A model generated the notes under the pieces. The model worked only from the letters and a program-made list of their open reading frames with translations. It was not told the DNA's origin and did not search any database. The translations under genes were made by a program, and so were the position numbers. Shown here in pieces: positions 1-11,900 of a DNA stretch of 64,000 bases (position 1 is the first letter of the stretch; every line of letters starts with the position of its first letter). Source of the DNA: Larix kaempferi (taxonomy: Eukaryota > Streptophyta > Pinopsida > Pinales > Pinaceae); contig BSBM01000764.1 of assembly GCA_027924585.1 (NCBI GenBank), positions 2,512,001 to 2,576,000 of the forward strand. The letters are read 5' to 3'.

Positions 1-1
1 A

Positions 2-673
2 CCTGAGGAGCAAGAAATGACGGGAGACAAGGAGGAGAAGGGCGAAGAATACTTCGTTAAGCTCATACCGCCCACGCGAGACGAACTGGCTATTCCATCC
101 GTCGCCGATTTACACTCTGTGGGAATCCAATTCCTCCCTACCGATGGTGACCTCACCACAATACAATTTGATGAGAAGACCGCAACGCTTTACCTACCCA
201 GAGTAAAGTTTGATAGCAACACGGAGGTAATCCTGAGAAATCTGGTGGCATTCGAAGCTTCTGCGGCGCCCGGTGTGCTGGTCTTCACACGCTACACTGA
301 TTTCATGAACGGGATAATAGACAACGAAGAAGATGTGAGATTGTTGAGAGAGAACGGAATTATCTCCAACGACCTCCAAAGCGACAGAGAAGTTGCGAGC
401 CTCTGGAACAGCATGGGTAGGTGCGTTCAGATCACAAAAGTTGAATTTCTTGAGAAAGTTATAAAGGATGTAAATAGATATTATAACAAAAAATGGAAAG
501 TTGCTGTGGTCAAGTTTGTGAAGAAACACATATTCGACTTGTGGCAATTCCTAACTCTTGTAGTTGCAGCGATATTTTTGGCCATCTCTTGCTTGCAGGC
601 CTTCTGCTCAGTGTATGACTGCAAGAACTGGTTAAACCAATCCAGTCTCTTCGAAGACTGCACAGGAGAATAA
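2..673 (+). CDS. DUF247 (UPF0481) plant protein, C-terminal part
   Basis: The reading frame is open back to the window edge, so the gene begins outside and the ATG at 17 is probably internal. About 220 residues are visible, ending at the TAA at 671-673. They match the C-terminal half of plant DUF247 proteins. There is an AGV-F-like segment (SVGIQFLPT), then IQFD and a short hydrophobic strand leading to the family hallmark TEVILRNLVAFE. A central block follows (FTRYTDFMNGIID, then SDREVASLWNSMGRCV) and a basic stretch precedes one C-terminal membrane segment (FLTLVVAAIFLAISCLQAF). A short Cys-containing tail closes the protein. DUF247 proteins usually have about 400-550 residues with a single C-terminal helix. 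Their biochemistry is mostly unknown; some act in grass self-incompatibility. No break is seen in the visible part, so this is the only plausibly intact host gene here. Confidence 0.85.
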   Translation, partial: PEEQEMTGDKEEKGEEYFVKLIPPTRDELAIPSVADLHSVGIQFLPTDGDLTTIQFDEKTATLYLPRVKFDSNTEVILRNLVAFEASAAPGVLVFTRYTDFMNGIIDNEEDVRLLRENGIISNDLQSDREVASLWNSMGRCVQITKVEFLEKVIKDVNRYYNKKWKVAVVKFVKKHIFDLWQFLTLVVAAIFLAISCLQAFCSVYDCKNWLNQSSLFEDCTGE

Positions 674-1079
674 TAGAGGTACTTACCAGAATCGAATTCT
701 AGACCTTGTTTTCCTATAATTTTATACCTGCCGATAGGCAGGTATATTGTAATGTACAATATATTGTAATCAATCTGTATTCAAAGTAATTTATATCATT
801 ATATATTGTAATCAATCTGTATTCAATGTAATTTGAATTTTCTAATTAATTGATATGTGTTAAAAATTCTCAATTTTTGCTAGCTAAACCAATTAAGTTG
901 TGGATTTTGTTTCTTAAGGGATATAATTCAGTTCAGTGACTTAGTGAGATAATAAAAACATATATATGATGGAAAGGTTATTTTAACAACTTAGATATCA
1001 TGGGATGCTCTTTCTTAACTATGGTAAAAATATTTCAAAAGAACTATTAGAATTTATTAAAATTATATTAAAATAAAAA
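674..1079. other. AT-rich 3' flank of the DUF247 gene
   Basis: No coding signal. It holds a hairpin just after the gene (723-746) and a short direct duplication (761-792 and 803-834, the unit beginning ATATTGTAATCAATCTG). The rest is AT-rich spacer. Confidence 0.6.
723..746. other. Perfect 10-bp hairpin downstream of DUF247 gene
   Basis: TATACCTGCC and its exact reverse complement GGCAGGTATA flank a GATA loop. It lies 50 bp after the stop codon, so it would be in the 3' UTR if transcription runs that far. Its function is unknown. Confidence 0.6.
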
Positions 1080-1870
1080 TGGGTTACTTCAGACGGAATC
1101 GTTGTTTGGGCTACAAATACTAGCGACAAAGGAGCAAACAAGATCGTCATGTTGCAAGAAAATGGATCTTTGGCACTATCGGTGTTCAACGGTAGGTCAC
1201 CTGTTTAGAAAAAATTTGATCATCCGATAGACACTTTTCCGCCTGTGCAATGATAATTCCATAAGGGATGTCACTTTGGTATCAAAGAAAAGTGCGAATA
1301 TTTACTCATATGGCGACTAGACTATAAGCTCTCTTTGAATAGGAACAATAGACATTCATTGACATATGTACTAGAGAAGCCATAGCAGCCCTAGTCGAAT
1401 ATTGGGTGGAAGAGGCGAACTTATTATTGCCAATGCAGGCCTGAACACAATTGTTAGTATCATCATAAGTGATGGGATTGTTTTCATGCCATCTTATTTG
1501 AGAGAAGGCCATCTGAGGAGACTCACCCTAGGTAGTGATGGAAATTTAAAAGTCTACTCTTGGAGTTAGAGCTCTTCCACTTGGATTATCGTGTGGAGGC
1601 AAATTCAACAACAGTGCAAAATCTATGGTGTGTGCGGACCCAATGCCCTCAATGGAGAAGAGCAAATTTGGTTCTATCCCCAAATACTTGATGAGATTAA
1701 ATATTATTTAACTCATTATCTTTTCTTCACATATTCAGAGAAATTAACGGAGAAACAGATATCCAGTCCAAAGTTGGATTACAAATGGACAAAAGGTACA
1801 GAGTCATGGATTGAAGTCAAGGATGATGGTCATTTTAAGGAACACCACTTCAATACGTTATCATAATCCC
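1080..1870 (+). pseudogene. S-domain (G-type lectin) receptor kinase-like remnant, extracellular part only
   Basis: Broken reading frames on the + strand give the extracellular half of an S-domain receptor-like protein. A B-lectin stretch at 1084-1260 reads VVWATNTSDKGANKIVML, then ENGSLALSVFN, then FDHPIDTFPPVQ in another frame. After several lesions SDGNLKVYSWS appears near 1536-1568. An open frame from 1591 then gives QQCKIYGVCGPNAL, the hallmark of the S-locus glycoprotein domain. Intact genes continue with an EGF/PAN module, a membrane helix and a kinase; none of these is found. There are several stops and frameshifts (for example the TAG at 1206-1208 and the TGA at 1249-1251). The conserved Cys after CGPNAL is also lost. 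It is a truncated pseudogene of a large plant receptor family; its ligand and function cannot be told. Confidence 0.75.
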
Positions 1871-2078
1871 TTCTATGCCAGCTCTTCTTCAGATGAGGAT
1901 CTATTTGCTCATGATGTAGATGCATTTATTCCTGATGACGCTATATGAAATGGCCTACGATAGTGTGTTTTTTATATTTTTTGCTTTTGAAGCTAAAGCA
2001 TATATGCTAGCCCAAATTTTTTTTACAGTCGCTTTCCTTGAGTTTTAATGCTTCTTCACGGTATTCTAATAAGCAAGC

Positions 2079-3122
2079 ATGAATAGTAAATCTTCGAAAT
2101 GGAGAACTGCAAATAGCCAACTTAAGATGGCAAATGGCAAATCCTTCACTATTATAGACTTTCAAGATGAGCCCCTATCATGCAAAGTGTTCATGAAAGC
2201 TATAAAATGCAATTTTTGTGAAGGTTCTTTTCATCGGGGGTGTGCAGTAATTTCTAATTAGATAGATAGATCGGAGTGAAATTTTACATGCTACAAGTGC
2301 TACACTTTTAAGTTGACCAAGAAAAGAGACAATATTCTTAAGGCAAGACCAAATAAAGTTTTGCACCGTTACTTATTGATTTAAGCAAGTACAAGATGAT
2401 TACTTACCTTTGAGGTACAAAGTGGAGGAGCACAAATCGAGGTATGTTCAGTCATTCGATGCAAATGTTCCAATACAAAATTATCTTGGTGTGGATAGAT
2501 TTTTATACATAGAAAGAAACATAATGGCTCATTCTAGTAGAATGGGGTTTTATGGAAGAAAAGTTTGTGTGGAGAATTAGGGAAGGATTTTAGGAATAAC
2601 AATCTTCTTCTTCCATGTGAGAATAGTATGGGTGCGATAGAGGGTCCTAGATGCTTTCTTTGTCATGAATCATACAACCCAAAGCTTATCTACGTTGGAT
2701 GTAAACACTACAAAGAATGGTTTTATGGAGATGTATTTGGACTTAATCATGAGAATATTGTTCAATTTGGTGGATTCAAGTGTCACAAATATCAAAAGAA
2801 GATTGGACAAGTGTGTCTTGATGTTGGAAGGGATTACTCTCTCAAGAGACAAAATATGCTAGTATAAAGATGTGAAACAAATATTAATAGGGATCATTTT
2901 GACAATTTCAATGAAATAGACAATATGCCTTCTGATGTAGTACATGGTAATCTTGGGCATTCTTCAAGTGAAATTTGGAAAACATTAGATTTTGCAGATC
3001 ATAAGTATGCAGCAATCAAATTGGAAACCGTTTTTAGTATGCTTTTCAAGTTCCCCTATTACGTGACCACTAGTCTATTGCAGAATCAAAAGCATACCAG
3101 TGTTCAGAATGTACTCCTCTAG
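2079..3122 (+). pseudogene. PHD-finger protein remnant (DDT/PTM-like), two decayed PHD segments
   Basis: Two successive cysteine-rich patches on + resemble the paired C-terminal PHD fingers of plant DDT-domain proteins such as PTM. The first (2190-2310) reads KCNFCEGSFHRGC and, after two in-frame stops, FTCYKCYTFKL. The second (2650-2810) reads CFLCHESYNPKLIYVGCK, then EWFYGDVFGL and GGFKCHKY. Intact PHD fingers use Cys4-His-Cys3 to bind two zinc ions and commonly read histone H3 tails. Here the fourth Cys, the His and the last Cys of the second finger are Tyr. Stops and frameshifts separate the pieces, so this is a pseudogene. 2400-2560 and 2925-3122 look like linker sequence of the same protein. 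Assignment to PTM rests only on memory of the motif pattern. The Zn-finger call is safer than the family call. Confidence 0.55.
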
Positions 3123-4092
3123 TTACTGCAAAGGAATTGTCTTCTTAAGTGGATTGGGATTTCTCTCTTAATGACTGTCTGCATGATGATAAACAAATTG
3201 AGTTTAAAGAACCATAATTTTAGTATAAGGAACCTTATTCTCAAAATGAACCATTGTTTTCCTTTATAGAATCGATTACATCTAGGTTGACCAAGTGGAA
3301 GATCTTGTTGATTTGTCTCAAGGAATTGTTGAGAATTCCTCTAATTGCTTATATCTAATAATAAAAGAAATAGGTACAAGTTATTAGTCTCTAGGAGTTA
3401 AACCTCAACTTTTTTCTTATAATGAACCCCTCATTCCATCAAGCATGACAAAGAACATGGGATTTTAACTACCAAATGACTTTTGACAAGAAAATATTAT
3501 GGGTTTTCATTGTTCAATTGCATGGAACAACCAATAAAGTAATACCAGAGGACAATCAGTACCATGTTATAGGCAACACTGTAAGCTTGGAGGAATTTCA
3601 AACACACAACACAACAAACAAATTAGTCTCACGGGAAATAGGGAAACTATGTAAATCCTGTGGATTCACGGTCTTTCTTCTTGACTATCACTGTAGTTGT
3701 ATGACGATCATTCATCATAATTTTTATGAATGGAAACCTCTAAGTGCATGGAATGAATTTTGGTGGACATGTGATCATTTCCAAGGTGGTTTGATCCAAG
3801 GAAAAGGTTTTTACCAATAAAAGTCACATTGTTATCAAACTGTTTCTATGTTTGAGATATGGCAAGCAAATTTTTGGTCACCATCATTTCAACTAATAAG
3901 GGATGAACTTCATCAGCACCATGCATATTATCATAAATCTATGGAGACAAGTTGAAGAAATCTAGTTCCTTAGAGTCTTGGTTCTTCACTACCAAACAAG
4001 TTTCCTACCAGCCATCTCCTATAGAATATTAAGATAAGAAGACAGGAGATGAAACACTTGGGCAAAGGTCACATTAGAGAGAGTGTTAGAAC
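3123..4092 (+). other. Possible continuation of the PHD pseudogene, otherwise unassigned
   Basis: 3130-3380 can be read as a broken + strand frame in the same direction as the PHD remnant. 3476-3820 is an open frame of 114 codons, rich in His, Trp and Cys, with no family recognised. Nothing decides whether it is coding. The rest is AT-rich spacer. Confidence 0.3.
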
Positions 4093-4240
4093 ATGCTCCA
4101 CACCAATTATCCTATAGATCGAAAGAAAGCTGGGACATGTCATGTGTGTGTTGATTCAAGAGAAATTAATAAAGTCACTATAAAAAATCACTTCCTTTTA
4201 CCCCACATGAAGAGTCTCATGGATGGACTTCAATGTTCAA
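4093..4240 (+). pseudogene. Ty3/gypsy reverse transcriptase scrap
   Basis: About 45 codons match the start of a Ty3-type reverse transcriptase: a Lys-rich lead-in, then CHVCVDSREINKVTIKNHF and LPHMKSLMDGL. This corresponds to the family's W-R-x-CVDyR-x-LN-x-xT block. Similarity stops at about 4240, and no LTR or other pol domain is seen nearby. It is an isolated fossil, unrelated in position to the gypsy element at 12.6-27.1 kb. Confidence 0.65.
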
Positions 4241-5880
4241 GTCAAAGTTGTCACACTTGGACTCAACTGCCCTAGAACTCACAATACTGGGTAACTTGAG
4301 AAAGAATAAGGAAAGACTTGATGAATACAAGAAAAACTCATAATATAGTCTCGATGTGTCTTGACAAATTTGGTGAGTCTTAGCCGAGTCTTGGCAAGTC
4401 TTGGAAAGTGGTGAGTTCAAGATATCATTTTACATTTGCACGAAGATTATGAAAATCCTAAAGGATGAACAAGGTGATATGTGAATGTGCTAGTAGGGAT
4501 GTCCAAAAAAGTGTACAAGGATATGGTCAAGGAAATGGACATAATTGCATCACAGGAGGAGCCATCTCAACAACAACATGCTTCGAATGTATGAAATCAT
4601 TGATTTTTAGGATTATGTACATCTCATTAATTAATTCAACATTAAATATTAATTTCAATTGTTTAATTTGTTGTAGAAAAGAAAACAAAATGAAACCCAG
4701 TCGGCACACAAGACAGGATGACATGGAAAAAAAGGGGTTGATATCAAAGTTTGTGAGTATATTTGTGATTTACTTATAAGAAATTAAGGTTTTGTATTGG
4801 TTGTGATTTGTATATTTAATTTTGTTTATTTTCACTATAAATCCTTGGATTTATTAAAGTAGGTGTTAACATACAAAGAGGAGCCATCAAAAGAATCAAT
4901 TGACATTGGGTTAAGAAAGGGTTGTGAGTATATGTTGGCATATCAAAAATTTAATTGTGGATTTCGTACAAGTATATATATATTGTTTTACTTCTCAAAT
5001 TTTATAATTAATAAAACAACAAAAATCCTTTATATTAAGTCTATGATTTGTGATGGGGCATAAAACTTGCAGAAAACAAAGTATGGAGTGGATCCAACAT
5101 AAGACTTGTTGATAGAAGGCATGAGATTTGGTTTTGAAAGAATGTGTATCATTCATGACTCAATTATCTATATGGTATGTTGCCTTTAAATTTACATTCA
5201 TGTATACTATCTATTTTATTTTTCATTATTCCTGGCAATGTAGATACACTCATTGCACTTCATTTTTATGTTTGCATATGGAAGCTGAAGAAGAGGAAAA
5301 CAATCAAGGCAATCAACAAAACATTCGGCCAGATAAACTGAATGATGCAACTAAATTGAGCACCGATAACAGTTCCAATGAAGAATGATGATCCATATTT
5401 AATTTTGATGTTAATGCAAGCTGATATAGCTTGTTGTATATTTTGGAATAATTTTATGTGAGTATCAGACATTTTGTATAATAATGTACTAGACATAGTG
5501 TCCAAATTGAAAAACAATGGGTTACCAATAAGTGTAACAATTACATGCATGTTGACATTTTGATTATTGTTATCTCTATGTTGTCCTACTTTGTATGACA
5601 AAGGCACTCTTACTCATAAAGAATAAAATAAACTTTTTTATTCTATTGGATTCTTCAATGTTATTTTCAAATGTTACATGTGTGAAATGGCACATTGGTA
5701 ATTAAATGTATAGATGATTAAATATTACAATAGATGTTTGCAACTATGATATAAGAAATTAATTCAAACAAGCACAATAATTAAAATTGAAATGAATAGT
5801 ACTATAAAAAAGATATTTCAATTCCACACGAATAATGGAATAAAAAATTAAAAAAATCATATATATATTTAACTCCAATG
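4241..5880. other. Unassigned AT-rich stretch with short exon-like blocks
   Basis: Several 60-80 base blocks of balanced composition lie between T-rich, intron-like stretches, near 4494-4595, 4676-4750, 4870-4930, 5074-5150 and 5276-5388. One starts MSKKVYKDMVKEMDIIASQ and reaches a GTATG at 4589-4593. The last is acidic and Asn/Gln-rich. Blocks two and three are each followed by KVCEY or GCEYM and a GTGAGTATA or GTGAGTATATG, which resembles splice donors. No protein family is recognised and stops interrupt the blocks. It may be a decayed multi-exon gene or transposase. Confidence 0.2.
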
Positions 5881-5925
5881 ACAGTAGCCACTGTTCAAAG
5901 AATCATAAGTGGTGCTTTTGATAAT

Positions 5926-6430
5926 TGATGTCGCACTGGTGCACCTACCCAAACTATACGCATCGGTGCGTTTTAGTATTTTTATAGCACCGATACATAC
6001 CAATGGTTTATACGCATCGATAACTATCAAAGCTTATACGAACTGGTTCTTTTTTGTGTTTAAGCGTTACAGTGTGTTTTAGTTGTTTAAATGCACCAGG
6101 TTATTCTGATAGTTTGTAAGCACCAATGCATTTTACAATGGACCGCACCAGTGTGGTCTTATAAATGGACAACACTTGTAAAATTTAAAAATATTAAAAA
6201 TTGCCTGGTTCATATGTTGTAACTTATCCTATCGTTGCGTTTATTTTTTGCATAAGCATTGGTGCATAAAACCTAAACACAAGCACAGGTGTGGCGTTGA
6301 AATTTGGTTCTTTCCGGTGTTTGTTCCGTTTGAGTGCACTAGTGCATATTTTTACAATGTGTAGGACTGGTGCATTGTGTTTCTACACGCACCAGTGGGA
6401 ACAATTTAAACAAAATGCACTGGAAAAAAA
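5926..6430. repeat. Cluster of short imperfect palindromes, GCACCRRTGC type
   Basis: About a dozen variants of a 10-base palindromic word occur irregularly: GCACTGGTGC, GCATCGGTGC, GCACCAATGC, GCACCAGTG, GCATTGGTGC and GCACTAGTGC. They are separated by 25-80 bases of T-rich sequence, often including CGTTTTA or GTGTTTT. There is no fixed period, and coding frames through it are incidental. Confidence 0.5.
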
Positions 6431-8703
6431 AACATTCACTAAAACATCTAACCATCGAGTTTTTGAATTATAAAATATCCATAATAACCTCCATTAAAAC
6501 TTCCGCTACCATTGGTGGAGGTTGTAGTGGAGTTTTTTTGACAAATTTTGCCAATCTTGTAACACTAAAGCCCTCCTTCTATGACCTTCGTTATGTTGCC
6601 ACCCCAACAACTCTCCCTAAAAATCTTTAAGATATCTTAGCCCCCCATTCATTATTTTGTAAATATTGTTTCCAATTACTTTTGATTTGTTTTTGTTAGA
6701 TTTTTTTGGATGGTTTGATGGCATCTCTTTCTCTTTATCGATTCTTAGACTCTTGTGATAATGGTTTGGTGATTTTGATGATCCAATTGTTATCTTGATT
6801 TCATGGTTGATTGTATGATTTATTTTGGGCTAACAAACAATGCATTACTTTCAAAAGATTTGAGTTTTGCTTCACATTTCTATCATTTAAAGGTAGACCT
6901 TCTCTATTATGCAAATTCGTCATGCAACAAATTGTAAATAAATGTAAATAATGGTAAGTAATATAATTAAAAATGATAACAACACAAATTTAAAAAATTT
7001 AAAATAATATAAAGATTTATTTTGTAAATATTGGATTTATTTTTCCAAAATTTGATCTTATTTACTTTTTTGTATATAATACTTTTTATTTTCTTTTTAA
7101 ATTTTGTAAATAAATCTTATATACTATATATTAATTGATAGCATGTTATGTATATAATGTAAATAATATAACATATCGTGCATAATTTAAACATAGGGTG
7201 CTTAAACTTAAACTTTTAAAACAAAACATCTTTTAATATTATATGAAAAAGAAAAAGATTAAATAAAAGAGACCCTAAGTGTGGAAGTTTATTGTAATAA
7301 AGTTTCACAACTTAAACTTGTAAAACAAAACATTTTTAATATTATATGAAAAAAAAAGATTAAATAAAAGAGACCCTATGTTTCACATTATGGTAGTTTA
7401 TTGTAATAAAGTTTCACAGCAGGAAAAAGTGGATTGGAGAAACAATTGCATGACTTTTTATTTTTTGAGTTGGAATTAAACCGATCCTTTTTGGAGAAAC
7501 ATAGTTTTTGAAATATGTTGGTGGCTTCTTTTTATTGCTTGCAGGTGTTATCATGGGAACAAAACCGATCCTTATTTTCATGCATTCTTAAGAGCTTGAA
7601 AACTGAATTAACTATTCAAAGTTATTGAATATCTATATCTTAATAAATCGTTTTGAAGGTTATTAATAAATCATTTTGCAGGTTATCATTCGGGATTTTC
7701 CGAACTAGTCAATATCAAAACAAGGTGCCACCTGGAGCCAACTGACTGTGTTTCCTTGATCATTAGTAAAGGTAAAAAAAAAAAAGCCACCGGTTCATGA
7801 AGGCGACCGACTGTCAATGGTAACAAAAGCTCGTAGATCTAGTCACCCCAGCAACTCGAACATCTTCATGTTGATTCAGTTGGTTAACTCTCAGTTGGAA
7901 ACCTTATCCACGTGTATATACAATCGTTGCTATATCTGAGCAACTGGAAAATGAGAAGACACGCACAAATCATGGAGGCCATATCATCCAGTTTGTTGCA
8001 TGGAAGCTACCGGGTCGGTCTAACAAATATCCCCATGATTTCGGAGAGAGACTCCACTTTTATGCTAACAGACAGCATTGAGAAGGAAAGGAGAATAGCT
8101 AGCTTCTTTGAAGATTGCATGGATGCCATCCTAATAAAACATTGATATAAATTTTATAAGGGAAAATAAGATTTTTGTTGCATCACACCTAGGACTAAGT
8201 ACTAAGTATCAATCGTAGTATAATATATTAAATCTATTTCTAAAGTTGGGAAGCATAAGTTAATCATTATTTGGAACTTCACTATGTTAATAGATAAGTC
8301 TTACAAATTATGCTGGTCTTTGTATTTGTGCATATACTAAATCTTACTTAAATTAATAATTTGATTTGAGTAAATAACCTTTATTCATAAATGATATATT
8401 ATTGATAATGTCATATATGTGGAAAATAATGGATTGATACCTCACTATTGGACAAACTAATTTCATCAAAATTAACTTTGATAACCTATATAATGACCAT
8501 GTGGAATGGGGATTTATATGAGTAATGCTACATGGATTAAGCAATGCTATAATGGTTTGAGTGGCAATGTTTCTTGGTAAAAGAAGAAATGAAATGGACT
8601 TGGGTTGGTGTGGTTGAAAGTAAAGGAAAGTTCCACCAAAACCAAACCAAAGTTGAGAACACCCAATTTTGTACACTAGTCTCATAGCATAGTTAAATAC
8701 TAT
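6431..8703. other. AT-rich spacer without a recognised gene
   Basis: Apart from the tandem duplication at 7207-7418, nothing is recognised. An open frame at 7912-8145 (+, 77 codons) has moderate codon complexity and a run of charged residues near its end. It matches no family known to me, and no neighbouring exon supports it. Confidence 0.4.
7207..7418. repeat. Two-copy tandem duplication, about 104-bp unit
   Basis: Copy 1 (7207-7310) and copy 2 (7311-7418) both begin CTTAAACTT-TAAAACAAAACAT. Both run through a polyA/GA stretch, AGAGACCCTA and GTTTATTGTAATAAAGTTT. They differ by a few substitutions and one small insertion in copy 2. Confidence 0.8.
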
Positions 8704-8943
8704 AGTTTTCCATAAATAGGATGGGAAAAATTAAATAGAAAATATCATATATGGTCACACGACAAAGAATCCACCTATAGGGCCTATGTAGTGGCCTAGG
8801 GATTCTTGCATGGTCCATTGCAATATGTACCCTAAAGAACATTTTTTTAATCCCATCAACCTAGCATTTAAAGAGTTTTCCAAAAATAGGATGGAAAAAT
8901 TTAAAAAGAAAATATCATATATGGTCATGTGACACATGATTCC
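8704..8943. repeat. Pair of about 70-bp direct repeats flanking the tandem array
   Basis: 8704-8773 and 8874-8943 share AGTTTTCC-AAATAGGATGG, then AAAATATCATATATGGTCA and a G-C-rich end (ACGACAAAGAATCC versus GTGACACATGATTCC). The copies start 170 bp apart. The second runs directly into the 322-bp tandem array, so the array may have arisen inside this sequence. Confidence 0.7.
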
Positions 8944-11900
8944 TAATCTAAACAAGTCACAATTCAATCCATACAAGCACAAATTGAAAAAATTTCAACG
9001 TTGGCCCCATTCGCATGTCACTTATTTTATGAAGGGTCAATTACATGATTAGATGGCATGCCTTATTTTTGGGTTATGAAACAACCAAATATTTGTAGAG
9101 GAATCAAGATTCATATGGAAATTTGTTGTTGAATTTATGTATTTCATCTCCTTCACATTTATTCTATAAGTTTGTTGTTTGATTGTCGAATATTTGTTTG
9201 TGTGAGTCATGTTTGATTCTCGAAACCCTCCCATACCATCAATGCATGCGTCTAGTCTAAACAAGTGAAATTTTAGTCCATATAGGCACAAATTGAAAAT
9301 ATTTCAGCATTGGCCCCATTCACAAGTCACCTATTATATGTGGGGTCAAGTACATGATTAGCTGGAGCGCCTTGTTTTTGGGTTATGAAACAACCAAATA
9401 TTTGATCATATATACTCGTAGAGGAATCGTGATTCATATGTAAATTTGTTGTTGGATTTATGTATTTCATCTCCTTCACATTTATTCTATAAGTTTTTTT
9501 ATTTGATTGTCAAATTGTTTGAGTTAGCCATGTTTGAGTCTCAAAACCCTCCCACGCCGTCAACGTGTGCGTCTAGTCTAAACTAGTCAAATTTTAGTCC
9601 ATACAAGCACAAATTGAAAATATTTCAATGTTGGCCCCATTCACAAGTCACCTATTATATGCGGGGTCAATTACATGATTAGTTGGAGTAGCTTATTTTT
9701 GGGTCATGAAACAACCAAATATTTGATCATATATATTCTTAGAGGAATCGGGAATCATATGGAAATTTGTTGTTAGATTTATGTATTTCATCTCTTTCAC
9801 ATTTATTCTATAAGTTTGTTGTTTGATTGTCAAATATTTATTTGTGAATTCATGTTTGAGTCTCGAAACCCTCTCATACCATCAACACATGCGTCTAATT
9901 TAATCAATTCAAATCTCATTCCATACTAGCAAAAATTGAAAAAAAATCAAAATTGGCCCCATTCATGTGTCACTTATTATAATATGCAGGGTCAAGTACA
10001 TGATCAGTTGGTGCACCTTATTTTTGGGTTATGAAACAACCAAATATTTGATCAAATATATACGTAGAGGAATCATGATTAATATGGAAATTTATTGTTG
10101 GATTTATGTATTTCATCTCCTTCACATTTATTCTATAAGTTTGTTATTTGATTGTCGAATTGTTTGTGTGAGTCATGTTTGAGTCTCGAAACCCTCCCAT
10201 ACCGTCAATGCATGCGTATAGTCTAACCAAGTCAAATTTCATTCCATACAAGCACAAACTGGAAAAATTCAACGTTGGCCCGACTCACATATCACTTATT
10301 ATATGCGGTGTCAAGTACATGATCAACTGAAGCACCTTATTTTGGGTTATGAAACAACCAAATATTTGATCATATATATTCGTAGAGGAATCACGATTCA
10401 TATCGAAATTTTTTGTCGAATTTATGTATTTCATCTCCTTCACATTTATTCTATAAGTTTGGTGTTTGATTGTCGAATATTTGTTTGTGCGAGTCATGTT
10501 TGAGTCTCAAAACCCTCCCATACTGTCAACGTATGTGTCTAGTCTAACCAAGTCAAATTTTAGTCAATACAAGAACAAATTGAAAATTTTTCAACGTTGG
10601 TCCCATTCGCATGTCACTTATTATAATATGTGGGTTCAAGTACATGATCAACTGACACACCTTATTTTTGGGTTATGTGACAACCAAATATTTGATCATA
10701 TATATTGATAGAGGAATCAAGATTCATATGGAAATTTGTTTTCAGATATATGTATTTCATCTCCTTCACATTTATTCTATAAGTTTGTTATTTGATCGTT
10801 GAATATTTGTTTGTTTGAGTCATGTGTGAGTATCGAAACCCTACCATACTGTCAACGCATGCATCTAGTCCAACTAAGTCTAACTATTATAATATGCAGG
10901 GTCAATTACATGATCAGTTGGAGCACCTTATTTTTGGGTTATGAAACAACCAAATATTTGATCATATACATTCGTAGAGGAATCAAGATTAATATGGAAA
11001 TTTATTGTTGGATTTATGTATTTCATCTCCTTCACATTTATTCTATAAGTTTGTTATTTTATTTTTGAATTGCTTGTGTGTGTCAAGTTTGAGTCTCGAA
11101 ACCCTCCCATACCGTCAACGCATGCATCTAGTCTAACCAAGTCAAATTACAGCCCATAGAAGCACAAACTGAAAAAATTTCAATGTTGGTCCCACTCACA
11201 TGTCACTTATTATATGTGGGGTCAAGTACATGATCAATTGGTGCACCTTATTTTTGGATTATGAAACAACCAAATATTTGATCATATATATTCATAGAGG
11301 AATCATGATTCATATGGAAATTTGTTGTCAAATTTATGCATTTCATCTCCTTCACATTTACTCTATAAGTTTGGTGTTTGATTGTCAAATATTTGTTTGT
11401 GTGATTCATGTTTGAGTCTCAAAATCCTCCCATATCATCAATGCATGTGTCTAGTCTAACCAAGTCAAATTTTAGTCCATACAAGCACAAATTGAAAAAA
11501 ATTCAATGTCGGCCCCATTGGTATGTGACTTATTATAATATGCGGGTTCAAGTACATGATTAACTGGCATGCCTTATTTTTTGGGTTATGAGATAGCCAA
11601 ATATTTGATCATATATATTTGTAGAGGAATCGAGATGAATATAGAAATTTGTTGTCGAATTTATGTATTTCATCTCCTTCACATTTATCCTATAAGCTTG
11701 TTGTTTGATCATTGAATACTTGTTTGTTTGAGTCATGTTTGAGTATCGAAACCATCCCACACCATCAACGTATGCATCTAGTCTTACTAAGTCAAATTTC
11801 AGTCCATACAAGCACAAATTGATTTTTTTTTATGTTGGCCCCATTTGAATGTCACTTATTCATAATATGTGGGATCAATTACATCATCAGTTGATGCTCC

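Noticed and set aside
7912-8145. 77-codon open frame as a small host gene
   Set aside because: No family, no neighbouring exon, no promoter signal; length is within chance for this composition.
9049-11817. A family of 65-89 residue proteins with shared sequence on both strands
   Set aside because: They are the same open frames repeated by the 322-bp tandem DNA, present on both strands, with stops at differing places and no motif.
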